Assembly (NCBI RefSeq): GCF_000820145.1
Contig: NZ_CDBW01000002.1
Coordinates: 78,363 to 142,362 of the forward strand
Length of the DNA stretch: 64,000 nt
Direction: 5' to 3'
Source: Aeromonas sobria
Lineage (GTDB): Bacteria > Pseudomonadota > Gammaproteobacteria > Enterobacterales > Aeromonadaceae
Shown here: in pieces, positions 18,261 to 28,191 of the stretch
Position numbering within the stretch: the first letter of the stretch is position 1
Layout: every line of letters begins with the position of its first letter
Position numbers and translations under genes: made by a program
The notes under the pieces: model-generated
What the model saw: only the letters and a program-made list of their open reading frames with translations
Told to the model about the DNA's origin: nothing
The model's database searches: none

Positions 18261-19205
18261 TCAGTCGTTGACGGGCGTCAGCCAGCCCCACTTGTCCTCG
18301 GTCTGGCCGTTAAACAGGCCGAAGAAGGCGTTCTGCAACTGCTCGGTCACCGGGCCACGGCTGCCAGCGCCCACCTTCATCCGATCAACGGAGCGCACCG
18401 GCGTCACCTCGGCGGCGGTGCCAGTCATGAAGATTTCGTCTGCCACATAGAGCGCCTCACGGGGCAGCGCCTGCTCGCGCACCTCGTAACCCAAGTCACG
18501 CGCCAGCGTCATGATGGTGTCACGGGTGATGCCCGGCAGGATGGCGGCGGTGGCAGGCGGGGTGAACAGCACACCGTTCTTCACCAGGAACAGGTTCTCC
18601 CCCGCCCCTTCGCTCAGGTAGCCGTTCACATCCAGTGCCAGCCCTTCGGCATAGCCGTTGCGTTTGGCTTCGCGGCTGATCAGCTGGGATGACAAATAGT
18701 TGCCACCCGCCTTGGCACCGGTGGGAATGGTGTTGGGCGCGAGCCGGTTCCAGGAGGTGACGCACACATCCACCCCGTTTTTCAGCCCCTCTTCCCCCAG
18801 ATAGGCGCCCCACGGCAGCGCGGCCACCATCAGGTCAGCCTTGGCATCCAGCGGCGGATGCAGCCCCAGCCCCACGTTGCCGACAAAGGCCAGCGGGCGC
18901 AGGTAGCCGCTCTTCAGGCCGTTCTCGCGCACCACGGTGCGGCAGGCTTCATTCACTTCAGCCTCGCTGTAGGGGACGTCCATCCAGTAGATCTTGGCAG
19001 AATCGAACAGGCGGCGGGTGTGCTCCTGCAGACGGAAGATGCAGGTACCCTTGGGGGTGTCGTAGGCGCGCACACCCTCAAACACCGAGGAGCCGTAGTG
19101 CAGGGCGTGGCTCATCACGTGCACCTGAGCATCCTGCCAGGGCACCAGTTTGCCGTTGAACCAGATGTATTGGGGGTGAGTGGTGGATTGGGAAGGCTGT
19201 GACAT
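18261..19205 (-). CDS. ilvE: branched-chain amino acid aminotransferase
   Basis: A 314-residue class IV PLP aminotransferase, the final step of valine, leucine and isoleucine synthesis. Family blocks visible are HALHYGSSVFEGVRAY near the N-terminus, the PLP lysine in GAKAGGNYLSSQL and the ILPGITRDTIM and EIFMTGTAAEVTPVRSVD segments. TTAAGGAG lies upstream of the ATG. It follows ilvM by 12 bases in the operon. Confidence 0.97.
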   Translation of the reverse strand: MSQPSQSTTHPQYIWFNGKLVPWQDAQVHVMSHALHYGSSVFEGVRAYDTPKGTCIFRLQEHTRRLFDSAKIYWMDVPYSEAEVNEACRTVVRENGLKSGYLRPLAFVGNVGLGLHPPLDAKADLMVAALPWGAYLGEEGLKNGVDVCVTSWNRLAPNTIPTGAKAGGNYLSSQLISREAKRNGYAEGLALDVNGYLSEGAGENLFLVKNGVLFTPPATAAILPGITRDTIMTLARDLGYEVREQALPREALYVADEIFMTGTAAEVTPVRSVDRMKVGAGSRGPVTEQLQNAFFGLFNGQTEDKWGWLTPVND

Positions 19206-19217
19206 TGGCTTGGCTCC

Positions 19218-19496
19218 TTAAGCTCTGATCCGGGGTTGCTGTTCCAGTGCATCGACCCGGGAGACGTCCACCAGCTTCACCAGCTGGCTCCACAACTGCT
19301 GGATGGGACGCACCGACTCGACAGTAACCGTGATCCGCAGCTGTTGGCAATCCTGCTCCATATTAAGGGCGCAGAGATTGAAACCGCGGTGACGCACCAC
19401 CCGCAGCACCCGCTCCATCACTTCGGGTCTGGGCTGGGCGTGGATATGCAGGGTGTGTTGTGCAAATGCGGGCTGGGCAAGGGTGTGCGGGTTCAT
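19218..19496 (-). CDS. ilvM: acetolactate synthase II small (regulatory) subunit
   Basis: A 92-residue ACT-domain subunit of acetolactate synthase isozyme II (87 in E. coli IlvM). The ACT fold is seen in [31 protein letters not shown]. Its ATG overlaps the ilvG stop codon by four bases (ATGA), a classic arrangement for translational coupling and matched subunit output. The small subunit stabilises and activates the IlvG catalytic subunit. Confidence 0.94.
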   Translation of the reverse strand: MNPHTLAQPAFAQHTLHIHAQPRPEVMERVLRVVRHRGFNLCALNMEQDCQQLRITVTVESVRPIQQLWSQLVKLVDVSRVDALEQQPRIRA

Positions 19497-21139
19497 GGGC
19501 GTTGCTCCATCATCTTGTGGTTGGCGACTCCCGGCGGAACCAGGGGCCAGACGTTTTCTTCCTCTGAAATAGCCACATGCAGCAGATAGGCGCTCTCGCT
19601 CTTCAGCAGGCGGTCGAGGGCACCGGCTATCTGCTCCTTGCATGTGATGGTCTCGCCCGGAATGCCGAAAGCGGCAGCCAGGGCGACGAAATCGGGGTTG
19701 TCGGAGAGGATGGTCTCGCTGTAGCGGCCGTCGAAGAACAGCTCCTGCCACTGGCGCACCATGCCGAGACGCTGGTTATCCAGCAGCACCATCTTCACCT
19801 TGAGCTGGGCGCGGCGGATGGTGCCGAGCTCCTGCACATTCATCATGAAAGAGCCATCACCGCTCACCAGCACCACTTCATCCTCCGGGCGCGACATCTT
19901 GGCGCCGATGGCAGCGGGCAGACCGAAGCCCATGGTGCCGAGACCGGCGCTGGAGAGGTGGTTGCGCGGGCTGGTAAAACGCATGTGCTGAGCAACCCAC
20001 ATCTGGTGCTGACCCACGTCGCAGGCGACCACGCTGCTCTCCGGCAGCTGGGCAGAAAGCTGCTTGAGCAGGGCCGGGGCGTAAATGGCCTGCCCCGGGT
20101 GGTCGTAGCGAAACGCATATTCGCGGGCCATGGCGGAGCAGTGATCACGCCAGGGGTCGATGGAGAGGGACATGGCAAGGGCGGGCAACACCCGCTTGAG
20201 ATCCGTGGTGATACCCACCTCGGCAGCGCGGCGCTTGCCGAACTCGGCAGCGTCCACATCAAGATGGATGACCTTGGCCTCGGGGGCAAACTCCTCCAGC
20301 TTGCCGGTCACCCGATCATCGAAACGGGCGCCCACTACCAGCAGCAAGTCGCACTGCTGCACCGCATAGTTGGCCGCCTTGGTGCCGTGCATGCCGAGCA
20401 TGCCGAGATAAACGGGGCTGTCGGGGTCGAGCGCGCCAATCCCCTTGAGGGTGGTAACCGCAGGCATGCCGGTGACGGCGGCAAAGTCGCGCAGCTGCTG
20501 CTCGGCGTTAGCCATGCCCACCCCGCCGCCGACGTAGAGCACCGGGCGCTCGGCGGCGGCCAGCAGGGTGCGGGCTGCGGTCAACTCCGAGGGGTTGAGC
20601 GCCTCCGGCTCTTCCACCGCAAACAGCGGGCTCTGGGGCGGCACTGCAGCAAGTTGCACATCCTTGGGAAAATCGATCAGCACAGGTCCGGGGCGCCCTT
20701 CGGTAGCGATGGCGAAGGCTTCTGCTAGCACCCGCCCCAGATCGGCGGCATCGGTCACCATGAAGGAGTGCTTGGTGCAGGAGAGGGACATGCCGAGCAC
20801 GTCGACCTCCTGAAACGCATCGGTGCCGATGGCGGAACAGGGCACCTGACCGCTGATGGCCACCAGCGGCACCGAGTCGAGCAGCGCCTCCGCCAGACCG
20901 GTCACCAGATTGGTGGCGCCGGGGCCGGAGGTGGCAATACAGACCCCCACCTGACCGGAGGCGCGGGCATAACCCACCGCCGCCATGGCAGCGCCCTGCT
21001 CGTGGCGGCAGAGCTGATGGGCCAGACCGCCGTCATACAGGGCATCGTAGACCGGCATGATGGCCCCGCCCGGGTAACCAAACACCTGGGTCACACCCTG
21101 TTTCTTGAGAGCCTGTACCAAAAACTGCGCGCCGTTCAT
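19493..21139 (-). CDS. ilvG: acetolactate synthase II large (catalytic) subunit
   Basis: A 548-residue thiamine-diphosphate enzyme, the same length as an intact enterobacterial IlvG. It condenses pyruvate with pyruvate or 2-oxobutyrate. The N-terminal [14 protein letters not shown] with the downstream [10 protein letters not shown] carries the cofactor glutamate, and the C-terminal [14 protein letters not shown] is the TPP-Mg motif. Unlike the frameshifted copy in E. coli K-12 the frame is open throughout. Leader peptide and attenuator lie directly upstream. Confidence 0.97.
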   Translation of the reverse strand: MNGAQFLVQALKKQGVTQVFGYPGGAIMPVYDALYDGGLAHQLCRHEQGAAMAAVGYARASGQVGVCIATSGPGATNLVTGLAEALLDSVPLVAISGQVPCSAIGTDAFQEVDVLGMSLSCTKHSFMVTDAADLGRVLAEAFAIATEGRPGPVLIDFPKDVQLAAVPPQSPLFAVEEPEALNPSELTAARTLLAAAERPVLYVGGGVGMANAEQQLRDFAAVTGMPAVTTLKGIGALDPDSPVYLGMLGMHGTKAANYAVQQCDLLLVVGARFDDRVTGKLEEFAPEAKVIHLDVDAAEFGKRRAAEVGITTDLKRVLPALAMSLSIDPWRDHCSAMAREYAFRYDHPGQAIYAPALLKQLSAQLPESSVVACDVGQHQMWVAQHMRFTSPRNHLSSAGLGTMGFGLPAAIGAKMSRPEDEVVLVSGDGSFMMNVQELGTIRRAQLKVKMVLLDNQRLGMVRQWQELFFDGRYSETILSDNPDFVALAAAFGIPGETITCKEQIAGALDRLLKSESAYLLHVAISEEENVWPLVPPGVANHKMMEQRP

Positions 21140-21162
21140 GTGGAGAATCCTGTCCTTTGGTC

Positions 21163-21195
21163 GAAAAAAAACCCCCGAGCTGTGAGGCTCGGGGG
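21163..21195 (-). terminator. ilv operon attenuator terminator
   Basis: In the minus orientation a 9-bp GC stem CCCCCGAGC / GCTCGGGGG with a CTCACA loop is followed by eight T residues, ending 24 bases before the ilvG start. Located between the leader peptide stop and ilvG, it is the attenuator expected for ilvGMEDA. Confidence 0.92.
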
Positions 21196-21225
21196 TCGCT
21201 TGTTTCGTTCTGTCCGGTGGTGGGT

Positions 21226-21324
21226 CTATCCCTTGTTCCGTGCAGCTAAACGAGCCCCGAGCGGTGAGATAATAATCACCACTAGGACCACAATAATGCT
21301 GACGAAACGGGAGGCCATGTTCAT
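21226..21324 (-). CDS. ilvL: ilv operon leader peptide
   Basis: A 32-codon ORF, the same length as E. coli IlvL, ending 30 bases before the attenuator stem. Residues 9-20 are [12 protein letters not shown], a run rich in Ile, Val and Leu codons, and the tail [12 protein letters not shown] resembles the E. coli peptide tail. Ribosome stalling at these codons when charged branched-chain tRNAs are scarce would prevent the terminator from forming. ATG at 21324 was chosen to match length; ATG at 21318 is possible. The Shine-Dalgarno sequence is weak. Confidence 0.88.
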   Translation of the reverse strand: MNMASRFVSIIVVLVVIIISPLGARLAARNKG

Positions 21325-21523
21325 AGTTACAACCGGAAATCCTGTGAAATTGGGGCGGTTTGCACCGCGAATGGCTATTAGAACTAGCACGGTGATTTTT
21401 ATTGGGCAAGCCTTTTTTCTGTGACAACCCACTGATTTTGGCTATTCCTCAGCCGGAACTCTGGAATAAAAAACCAACAATAAGCAGTTAGTCAGAACAT
21501 ATATCAACTCAAGGACGGGATTT

Positions 21524-23038
<1,515 letters not shown>

Positions 23039-23174
23039 ATCTGCAAGATGGCGAAACGAGGGTTTCCTGCTGCCAAACGCCCTCTGCATGGTCTAGCGCG
23101 CCGTCGGCTGATATTATGGCCACAGATCTGACCACTTGATGGCCCTTTATCGACAGCAAGACGGACCCTTACTC

Positions 23175-24074
23175 ATGCCCAACAAGCTGACAGAGCGACT
23201 GCGCGGCAGCCTCTCCACCCTGCTCTATTTTTTCAATACCCTCTTCTGGTTTGTCCCCATCTTCTTGCTGGGTTTGCTCAAGCTGCCGCTACCGTTCAAG
23301 GGGTGGCGAACCCTCTGCAACACCCTGCTGGATGGCTGTGCCAGCTGCTGGATCGGTTTCAACAATCTGATCCAGAAAATCATCATCCAGACCCCTTTCG
23401 AGGTGGTCGGAGTGGACAAAGGGCACCGGAATGAGTGGTATATGGTGATTGCCAACCATCAATCCTGGGTCGACATACTGGTATTGCAGCGGGTTTTTAA
23501 CCAAAAAATCCCCTTCCTGAAGTTTTTCCTCAAGAAAGAGCTGATTTGGGTACCTTTTCTCGGGCTGGCATGGTGGGCGCTCGACTTCCCCTTCATGCGA
23601 CGATATTCCCGTAAATTTCTGGAAAAAAAGCCACATCTGAAGGGAAAAGACATAGAAACAACGCGCCAGGCCTGTGCCAAATTCCGCCACATTCCGGTGA
23701 GTGTGATGAACTTTGTCGAAGGCACCCGTTTCACCGGCAGCAAGCATCAGAAGCAGGGCTCGCCCTATCGCCACTTGCTGCTCCCGAAAGCGGGGGGCAT
23801 TGCCTTCACACTGGCGGCCATGGGTGACCAGTTGCAGCAACTGGTGGATGTCACCATCGCCTATCCGGACGGCATTCCCAGCTACTGGGACTTCATGTGC
23901 GGCCGGGTCGGCCAAATCAAGGTTCAGGTCCGCTATTTGCCGATCGACCGCAAGCTGGTGGGGGATTACTTCAATGACCCCGAGTTCCAACAAGAGTTTC
24001 AACAGTGGTTGAACGGGATCTGGCACGAGAAGGACCAGACCCTGAGCCAACTGCTGGCAACCAAGGCGCAGTAA
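23175..24074 (+). CDS. YihG-type acyltransferase (lysophosphatidate acyltransferase family), copy 1
   Basis: A 299-residue membrane acyltransferase of the PlsC/YihG group. A hydrophobic N-terminal segment (about 14-40) is followed by the catalytic NHQSWVD (HX4D) and the substrate-site FVEGTRFT. The family acylates lysophosphatidic acid at the inner membrane; YihG of E. coli contributes cis-vaccenoyl chains. ATG at 23175 gives the family N-terminus; an upstream ATG at 23136 is possible. The next gene, six bases on, is a paralogue. Confidence 0.87.
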   Translation: MPNKLTERLRGSLSTLLYFFNTLFWFVPIFLLGLLKLPLPFKGWRTLCNTLLDGCASCWIGFNNLIQKIIIQTPFEVVGVDKGHRNEWYMVIANHQSWVDILVLQRVFNQKIPFLKFFLKKELIWVPFLGLAWWALDFPFMRRYSRKFLEKKPHLKGKDIETTRQACAKFRHIPVSVMNFVEGTRFTGSKHQKQGSPYRHLLLPKAGGIAFTLAAMGDQLQQLVDVTIAYPDGIPSYWDFMCGRVGQIKVQVRYLPIDRKLVGDYFNDPEFQQEFQQWLNGIWHEKDQTLSQLLATKAQ

Positions 24075-24080
24075 ACATCC

Positions 24081-25055
24081 ATGCTATCCCTGCTTCCCGG
24101 CCCGCTGGTGCTGATCATCAGCGCGGGCCTGACCATCCTTTTCACCGCCTTGTGCGCCAGCCTGATCCTGCTGGTGTCGCTGGCCAAGCTGCTGCTGCCT
24201 GTTCCGGCGTTTGGCCGTGCCTGCAGTCGACTCAACAACCGCTTCATGCGCCTGTGGCTGGCCTGCAACGCTCTGGTGATCCGTCTCACGATGCGCATCG
24301 ACTGGCAGGTGGAGGACAACACCCGACTGCGCAAGGATGGCTGGTATCTGATCATCAGCAACCACATGAGCTGGACCGATATCGTTGTACTGGGTCATCT
24401 GTTCCGGGATCGACTGCCGGTGCCCAAGTTCTTTATGAAGCACGAGCTGATCTACATTCCGCTGCTGGGGCTCGCCTGCTGGGGGCTCGACATGCCCTTT
24501 ATGCGCCGCTATTCACGGGAATTCTTGCTGCGCAACCCGCACCTGCGCGGCAAGGATATCGAGACCACCCGCAATGCCTGCGAGAAGTTTCGCCACATTC
24601 CCACCACCGTCATCAACTTCGTGGAAGGGACCCGCTTCACCGAGCAGAAACGGGACGCTTCCCGCTCCCGCTACCGCCATCTGATGCCGCCCAAGGCGGC
24701 GGGGCTGGCCTTCACCCTGGCGGCCATGGGGGAGCAGTTTGACAGCCTGATCAACGTCACCATCCGCTATCCGGACAACGCCGAGACCCCGTTCAAGGAC
24801 TTCCTGATGGGACGGGTAAAGCGCATTCAGGTGCGAATTGAGGAGCTGCCGGTGGATGAGGCGCTGGTTGGCGACTACTTCAATGACAAGCAGTTCAAGC
24901 GGGGTTTTCAGGAGTGGCTAAACCAGCGCTGGCAGGAGAAGGACGAGGTGCTGGAGGGGTGGCAGCGCGGTCAGGCGCCGCTGCCGATTGCTGCCGAAGA
25001 GATATCCAGCAAAGAGGCATCCAAAGAGAGCGCCGAAGCCAACTCGGCCAACTGA
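24081..25055 (+). CDS. YihG-type acyltransferase, tandem paralogue (copy 2)
   Basis: A 324-residue paralogue of the preceding gene. Shared blocks include NHMSWTDI (HX4D), LACWGLDMPFMRRYSREFL, GKDIETTRNACEKFRHIP and NFVEGTRFTEQK. It has a longer hydrophobic N-terminus (about 8-40) and a charged C-terminal extension rich in Glu, Lys and Ala. The gap to copy 1 is six bases, so they are probably co-transcribed and arose by tandem duplication. The 3' end overlaps the convergent DUF523 gene by 85 bases. Confidence 0.88.
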   Translation: MLSLLPGPLVLIISAGLTILFTALCASLILLVSLAKLLLPVPAFGRACSRLNNRFMRLWLACNALVIRLTMRIDWQVEDNTRLRKDGWYLIISNHMSWTDIVVLGHLFRDRLPVPKFFMKHELIYIPLLGLACWGLDMPFMRRYSREFLLRNPHLRGKDIETTRNACEKFRHIPTTVINFVEGTRFTEQKRDASRSRYRHLMPPKAAGLAFTLAAMGEQFDSLINVTIRYPDNAETPFKDFLMGRVKRIQVRIEELPVDEALVGDYFNDKQFKRGFQEWLNQRWQEKDEVLEGWQRGQAPLPIAAEEISSKEASKESAEANSAN

Positions 25056-25483
25056 TCTTCGGAAAAAACCGCAATCCCGTGGCGGCGCAGCAGGGCGGTG
25101 GTCTTGCCCTCGCCCGTCACAGAGACCCCTTCAAAGCGGCCGTTATAGATACGGCCGCTGCCACATGAGGGGCTCCCCTCTTTCAGCAGTGCGAAGCGAA
25201 TGCCCTGCGCCTGACAGAGCGCGAGGGCCAGCTCGGCGCCGCGATCAAACTCTTCAGTCACATCCAGCCCGCTCGCCGTCACTACGCGCTCGCCCTGCCG
25301 CTCGGCAGGAGGGCGCGGGGTCGGCAAACCGCCAGCGACTTCGGGACAAAACGCCAGCGCCCGCCCTTCGGCACCCAGTTCACTCAGCCAGTCGCTGACA
25401 ATCCCCTTGCTCTGGCCATCGTAACGCACTGGCTGACCGAGCAAACAGGCACTCACCAGCACCCGAACGGGATTGATACTCAC
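24971..25483 (-). CDS. DUF523 protein, TudS-like [4Fe-4S] thiouracil desulfidase family
   Basis: A 170-residue DUF523 protein. Conserved cysteines occur in SACLLG (N-terminus), AFCPEVAGG and SPSCGSG, the three ligands of the labile [4Fe-4S] cluster in TudS, which removes sulfur from thiouracil. Translation starts at a GTG that overlaps the stop of the upstream NrtR-like gene (GTGA), so the two are translationally coupled. Its 3' end overlaps the acyltransferase gene on the other strand by 85 bases. Family assignment is strong; the desulfidase activity of this copy is inferred. Confidence 0.82.
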   Translation of the reverse strand: MSINPVRVLVSACLLGQPVRYDGQSKGIVSDWLSELGAEGRALAFCPEVAGGLPTPRPPAERQGERVVTASGLDVTEEFDRGAELALALCQAQGIRFALLKEGSPSCGSGRIYNGRFEGVSVTGEGKTTALLRRHGIAVFSEDQLAELASALSLDASLLDISSAAIGSGA

Positions 25484-26130
25484 GCTTCCACCCCGTGCAT
25501 CACCTGATCGAACATCACGCAGCAAGGACTCTCCAGCCGGTAGAGGATGGCGGGACGCTGTTTGCCGGTACGCTTGCGACCGGTATCCACCAGAATGTCG
25601 GCACGATGGATCCGCTTGCGAAACGCCGCCGTGTTCATGGGGGTTTGCAGGATGATTTCGAAGGCGCGCTGCACCTCGGAGAGGGTGAACTCGGGCCCCA
25701 GCAGTTGCAGCGGCAAGGTGCTGTAGCGGCTCTTGATCCGCAGCCGCTCCAGCCCCTTGGCGATGAGCTGGACATGGTCGAAGGCGAGGCTCAGCCCCGG
25801 CAGGTTGGAGAGCGGATGCCAGCAACCGTGGATCGCTGCCACTTCCGGATCCACCAGACAGAGATAGACCAAGGTCGTGGACCAGCCGCGGGGATCCCGC
25901 TCCAGATTGCCGAGGGTGCAGACCTGCTCGCTGTAGCAGTGACCAAGCCCCCACTCCACCAGCAGGCGGCGCTGGGCGGCATCCAGATCCCGATCCAGTG
26001 CCTCGTCGATGCGCAAGCCGGGTAGCTGCCAACTGTGGGCAAAGGGGGGGCGATCACGGGTCTCGAGCAGCAGCTCGAGCCGCTCGTCATGCAACCGCAG
26101 CACCACCATATCCAGACTCATTCTCAGCAT
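25480..26130 (-). CDS. nrtR: NrtR-like NUDIX-winged-helix regulator of NAD metabolism
   Basis: A 216-residue protein with an N-terminal NUDIX-like domain (about 1-140) and a C-terminal winged helix (about 150-210). The segment YSEQVCTLGNLERDPRGWS matches the LEQLYTFGxxxRDPRG block of NrtR, and FTLSEVQRAFEIILQTPMN with FRKRI matches its DNA-binding domain. NrtR represses NAD synthesis genes and releases DNA on binding ADP-ribose. The catalytic NUDIX box is degraded (LDAAQRRLLVEWGLG lacks the full REUxEE pattern), as in many NrtR proteins. Divergent nicotinamidase and PncB genes support the call. Confidence 0.83.
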   Translation of the reverse strand: MLRMSLDMVVLRLHDERLELLLETRDRPPFAHSWQLPGLRIDEALDRDLDAAQRRLLVEWGLGHCYSEQVCTLGNLERDPRGWSTTLVYLCLVDPEVAAIHGCWHPLSNLPGLSLAFDHVQLIAKGLERLRIKSRYSTLPLQLLGPEFTLSEVQRAFEIILQTPMNTAAFRKRIHRADILVDTGRKRTGKQRPAILYRLESPCCVMFDQVMHGVEA

Positions 26131-26167
26131 GCCGATCGCCCTGCTCGCCTTCCATTAATGTTTGGTA

Positions 26168-26176
26168 GATAATATC
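26168..26176. promoter_or_regulatory. candidate operator between nrtR-like and pncA
   Basis: The 74-base divergent spacer holds the odd palindrome GATA-A-TATC with partly symmetric flanks. It is the only clear dyad there and could be the regulator box; no match to a known NrtR consensus was checked. Confidence 0.3.
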
Positions 26177-26204
26177 ACACGAATAGTATGTGCAGGAGCC
26201 AATC

Positions 26205-26840
26205 ATGGGAACCGTCGCCAGCCTGGATATTGATGCGCAGAAGGGCTTTACCCCTCTCTGCCCGAACGAACTGCCCGTCGCGGGCGGTGATGATATTGTG
26301 GCCGCGCTCAACGCTCAGGCCACCCTCGCCACGCTGCGGATCGGCAGCAAAGACGCTCACCCTGCCAATGCCGACTGGGCCGTCAGTGACCCCTCTGGCA
26401 TGCTGCTGCCGCTGGATCTGCCCAACGCCGACCTCACCTGGCCGGTGCACTGCGTGCCGGGCAGCAAGGGCTTCGAACTGCTCGACGGCCTGCCCGCCCC
26501 CATCGACTATGACTTCTTCGTCTGGAAGGGGGTCGAGCCGGATCTGCATCCCTACGGCACCTGCTTCCACGACCTGGCCGAACGGCGCAGCACCGGACTC
26601 ATCGAATTCCTGCAAGCCCGCAAGGTCGACACCGTACTGGTCGGCGGCCTCGCCACCGACTACTGTGTCAAAACCAGCGTGCTGCAACTGCGCCGCGCCG
26701 GTTTCAGGGTGATCGTCCATCTCGATGCCTGCCGTGGCATCGCTCCCGCGACGGTCGCCAGCGCCCACACCCAGATGATCGAGGCTGGCGCCGAACTGGC
26801 TCAGACCCTGATCGATGTACAACGCCTGCTGGACGCCTGA
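26205..26840 (+). CDS. pncA: nicotinamidase
   Basis: A 211-residue isochorismatase-fold nicotinamidase, hydrolysing nicotinamide to nicotinate. The catalytic triad is visible as Asp10 (LDIDAQKGF), Lys in FVWKG and Cys in GLATDYCVKTS; the metal site includes the DAH at about 50-52. The start MGTVASLDID follows CAGGAG. It is immediately followed by a relic of a pncB start and then by intact pncB, the next enzyme of NAD salvage. Confidence 0.93.
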   Translation: MGTVASLDIDAQKGFTPLCPNELPVAGGDDIVAALNAQATLATLRIGSKDAHPANADWAVSDPSGMLLPLDLPNADLTWPVHCVPGSKGFELLDGLPAPIDYDFFVWKGVEPDLHPYGTCFHDLAERRSTGLIEFLQARKVDTVLVGGLATDYCVKTSVLQLRRAGFRVIVHLDACRGIAPATVASAHTQMIEAGAELAQTLIDVQRLLDA

Positions 26841-26841
26841 T

Positions 26842-26940
26842 ATGCCACCCATACTAACCAGCCTGCTCGACACCGATGCCTGCACGTTACATATGCGGCA
26901 GGGGAGCTCCATCGTGCTCACCAGTCTGCGAGGAGCCTGA
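26842..26940 (+). pseudogene. relic of a duplicated pncB 5' end (32 codons)
   Basis: Exactly 100 bases upstream of the pncB start region there is a second copy of it. Over 26835-26900 against 26935-27000 I count 9 mismatches in 66 positions, then similarity is lost. It translates as MPPILTSLLDTDACTLHMRQ followed by unrelated residues and a TGA whose last base is one base before the pncB ATG. Several differences (PPILT codons) fall at third positions and keep the amino acids, suggesting the copy came from a once-functional pncB allele rather than a recent slip. It could also act as an upstream ORF affecting pncB translation. Confidence 0.8.
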
Positions 26941-26941
26941 T

Positions 26942-28120
26942 ATGCCCCCAATCCTCACCAGCCTGCTCGACACCGATGCCTACAAGCTGCATATGCAGCA
27001 GGCGGTGTTCCATCGCTATCCGGATGCCGAGGTGGTGGCCGAATTCCACAGCCGCAATGAAGAGGACCTGCTGCCTATGATGGGGCAGATCGAGGAGCAA
27101 CTGCGCCTCGCTGGCTCCCTGCGACTGACCAAACCCGAGCTCGATTTTCTGGCCGAACGCCCCTTCTTCACCCCGGACTACCTCGACCACCTGCGCCGCA
27201 AGCCGCTCGATGCCTCCCTGCTCAAGGTGTTCGAGCAGGATGGCCGCATCAATGTGCGAGTCGAAGGGGCCTGGCAGGATGTGATCCTGTGGGAGATCCC
27301 GGTGCTCGCTATCATCAGCGAGATGCGTAACCGCTTCCGCTACCCCCAGTTTGGTGTCAGCCATGCGCTGGATCGACTCGACCAGAAGCTCGACAAGCTG
27401 GAGCGGGAACTGAGTCCGGAAGAGATGAGCGAGTTCAACCTCATCGATTTTGGCACCCGCCGCCGCTTCTCCCATGGGGTGCAAGATGCGGTGGTAGGCC
27501 GGCTCAAGGAGCGGCTGCCAGCGTTTCGCGGCACCAGCAACTACCTGCTGGCCCAGAAGTACCAGTTATCCGCCGTGGGCACTCAGGCCCACGAGTGGTT
27601 CCAGGCGCACCAGCAGCTCGGTTTCCCGCTGGAGCACAGCCAGCGTGCCGCCCTCACCAGCTGGCTGGATGAGTTCACCGACCATCTTGGCATCGCCCTG
27701 ACCGACTGCATCACCATGGATGCCTTCCTGCGTGATTTCGATTTCGAGCTGGCCAGCCGCTATCAGGGGCTGCGCCATGACTCTGGCGATCCCGTGGTGT
27801 GGGGTGAGAAGGCCATTAGCCACTACCAGCGCCTCGGTATCGACCCCACCGACAAGACCCTGGTCTTCTCCGATGGCCTCAATCTCGACAAAGCAGTACA
27901 GCTGCTGCGTCACTTCCGCGGCCGCATCAATACCAGTTTCGGTATCGGCACCAAGCTCACCTGCGATCTGCCCGGTGTCAGCCCGATGAACATCGTCTTC
28001 AAGCTGATGGAGTGCAACGGCGGCCCGGTCGCCAAGATCTCCGACAGCCCGGGCAAGACCCTGTGCCGGGATGCGGAGTTTATCCGTAACCTCAAGCAGG
28101 CGTTCCACGTCGGGGTTTGA
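26942..28120 (+). CDS. pncB: nicotinate phosphoribosyltransferase
   Basis: A 392-residue PncB (400 in E. coli), converting nicotinate and PRPP to nicotinate mononucleotide. Recognisable blocks are LLDTDAYKLHMQQAVF, FGTRRRFS, the GTSNYLLA loop, GLRHDSGDP carrying the regulatory histidine, and FGIGTKLTCD. The start is set by homology to the family N-terminus and by AGGAG seven bases upstream, which lies within the relic ORF just described, so its translation and that of pncB may be linked. Confidence 0.95.
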   Translation: MPPILTSLLDTDAYKLHMQQAVFHRYPDAEVVAEFHSRNEEDLLPMMGQIEEQLRLAGSLRLTKPELDFLAERPFFTPDYLDHLRRKPLDASLLKVFEQDGRINVRVEGAWQDVILWEIPVLAIISEMRNRFRYPQFGVSHALDRLDQKLDKLERELSPEEMSEFNLIDFGTRRRFSHGVQDAVVGRLKERLPAFRGTSNYLLAQKYQLSAVGTQAHEWFQAHQQLGFPLEHSQRAALTSWLDEFTDHLGIALTDCITMDAFLRDFDFELASRYQGLRHDSGDPVVWGEKAISHYQRLGIDPTDKTLVFSDGLNLDKAVQLLRHFRGRINTSFGIGTKLTCDLPGVSPMNIVFKLMECNGGPVAKISDSPGKTLCRDAEFIRNLKQAFHVGV

Positions 28121-28138
28121 TTCAGACTGCCAGAAAAC

Positions 28139-28174
28139 AAAAAGCCCGCCGGTTCGCACCGGCGGGCTTTTTTA
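28139..28174. terminator. bidirectional terminator between pncB and dsbA
   Basis: Stem AAAGCCCGCCGGT / ACCGGCGGGCTTT with TCGC loop, flanked by A-rich and T-rich tracts on both sides; serves both convergent genes. Confidence 0.93.
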
Positions 28175-28191
28175 TCGACTCAAGGGAGATA

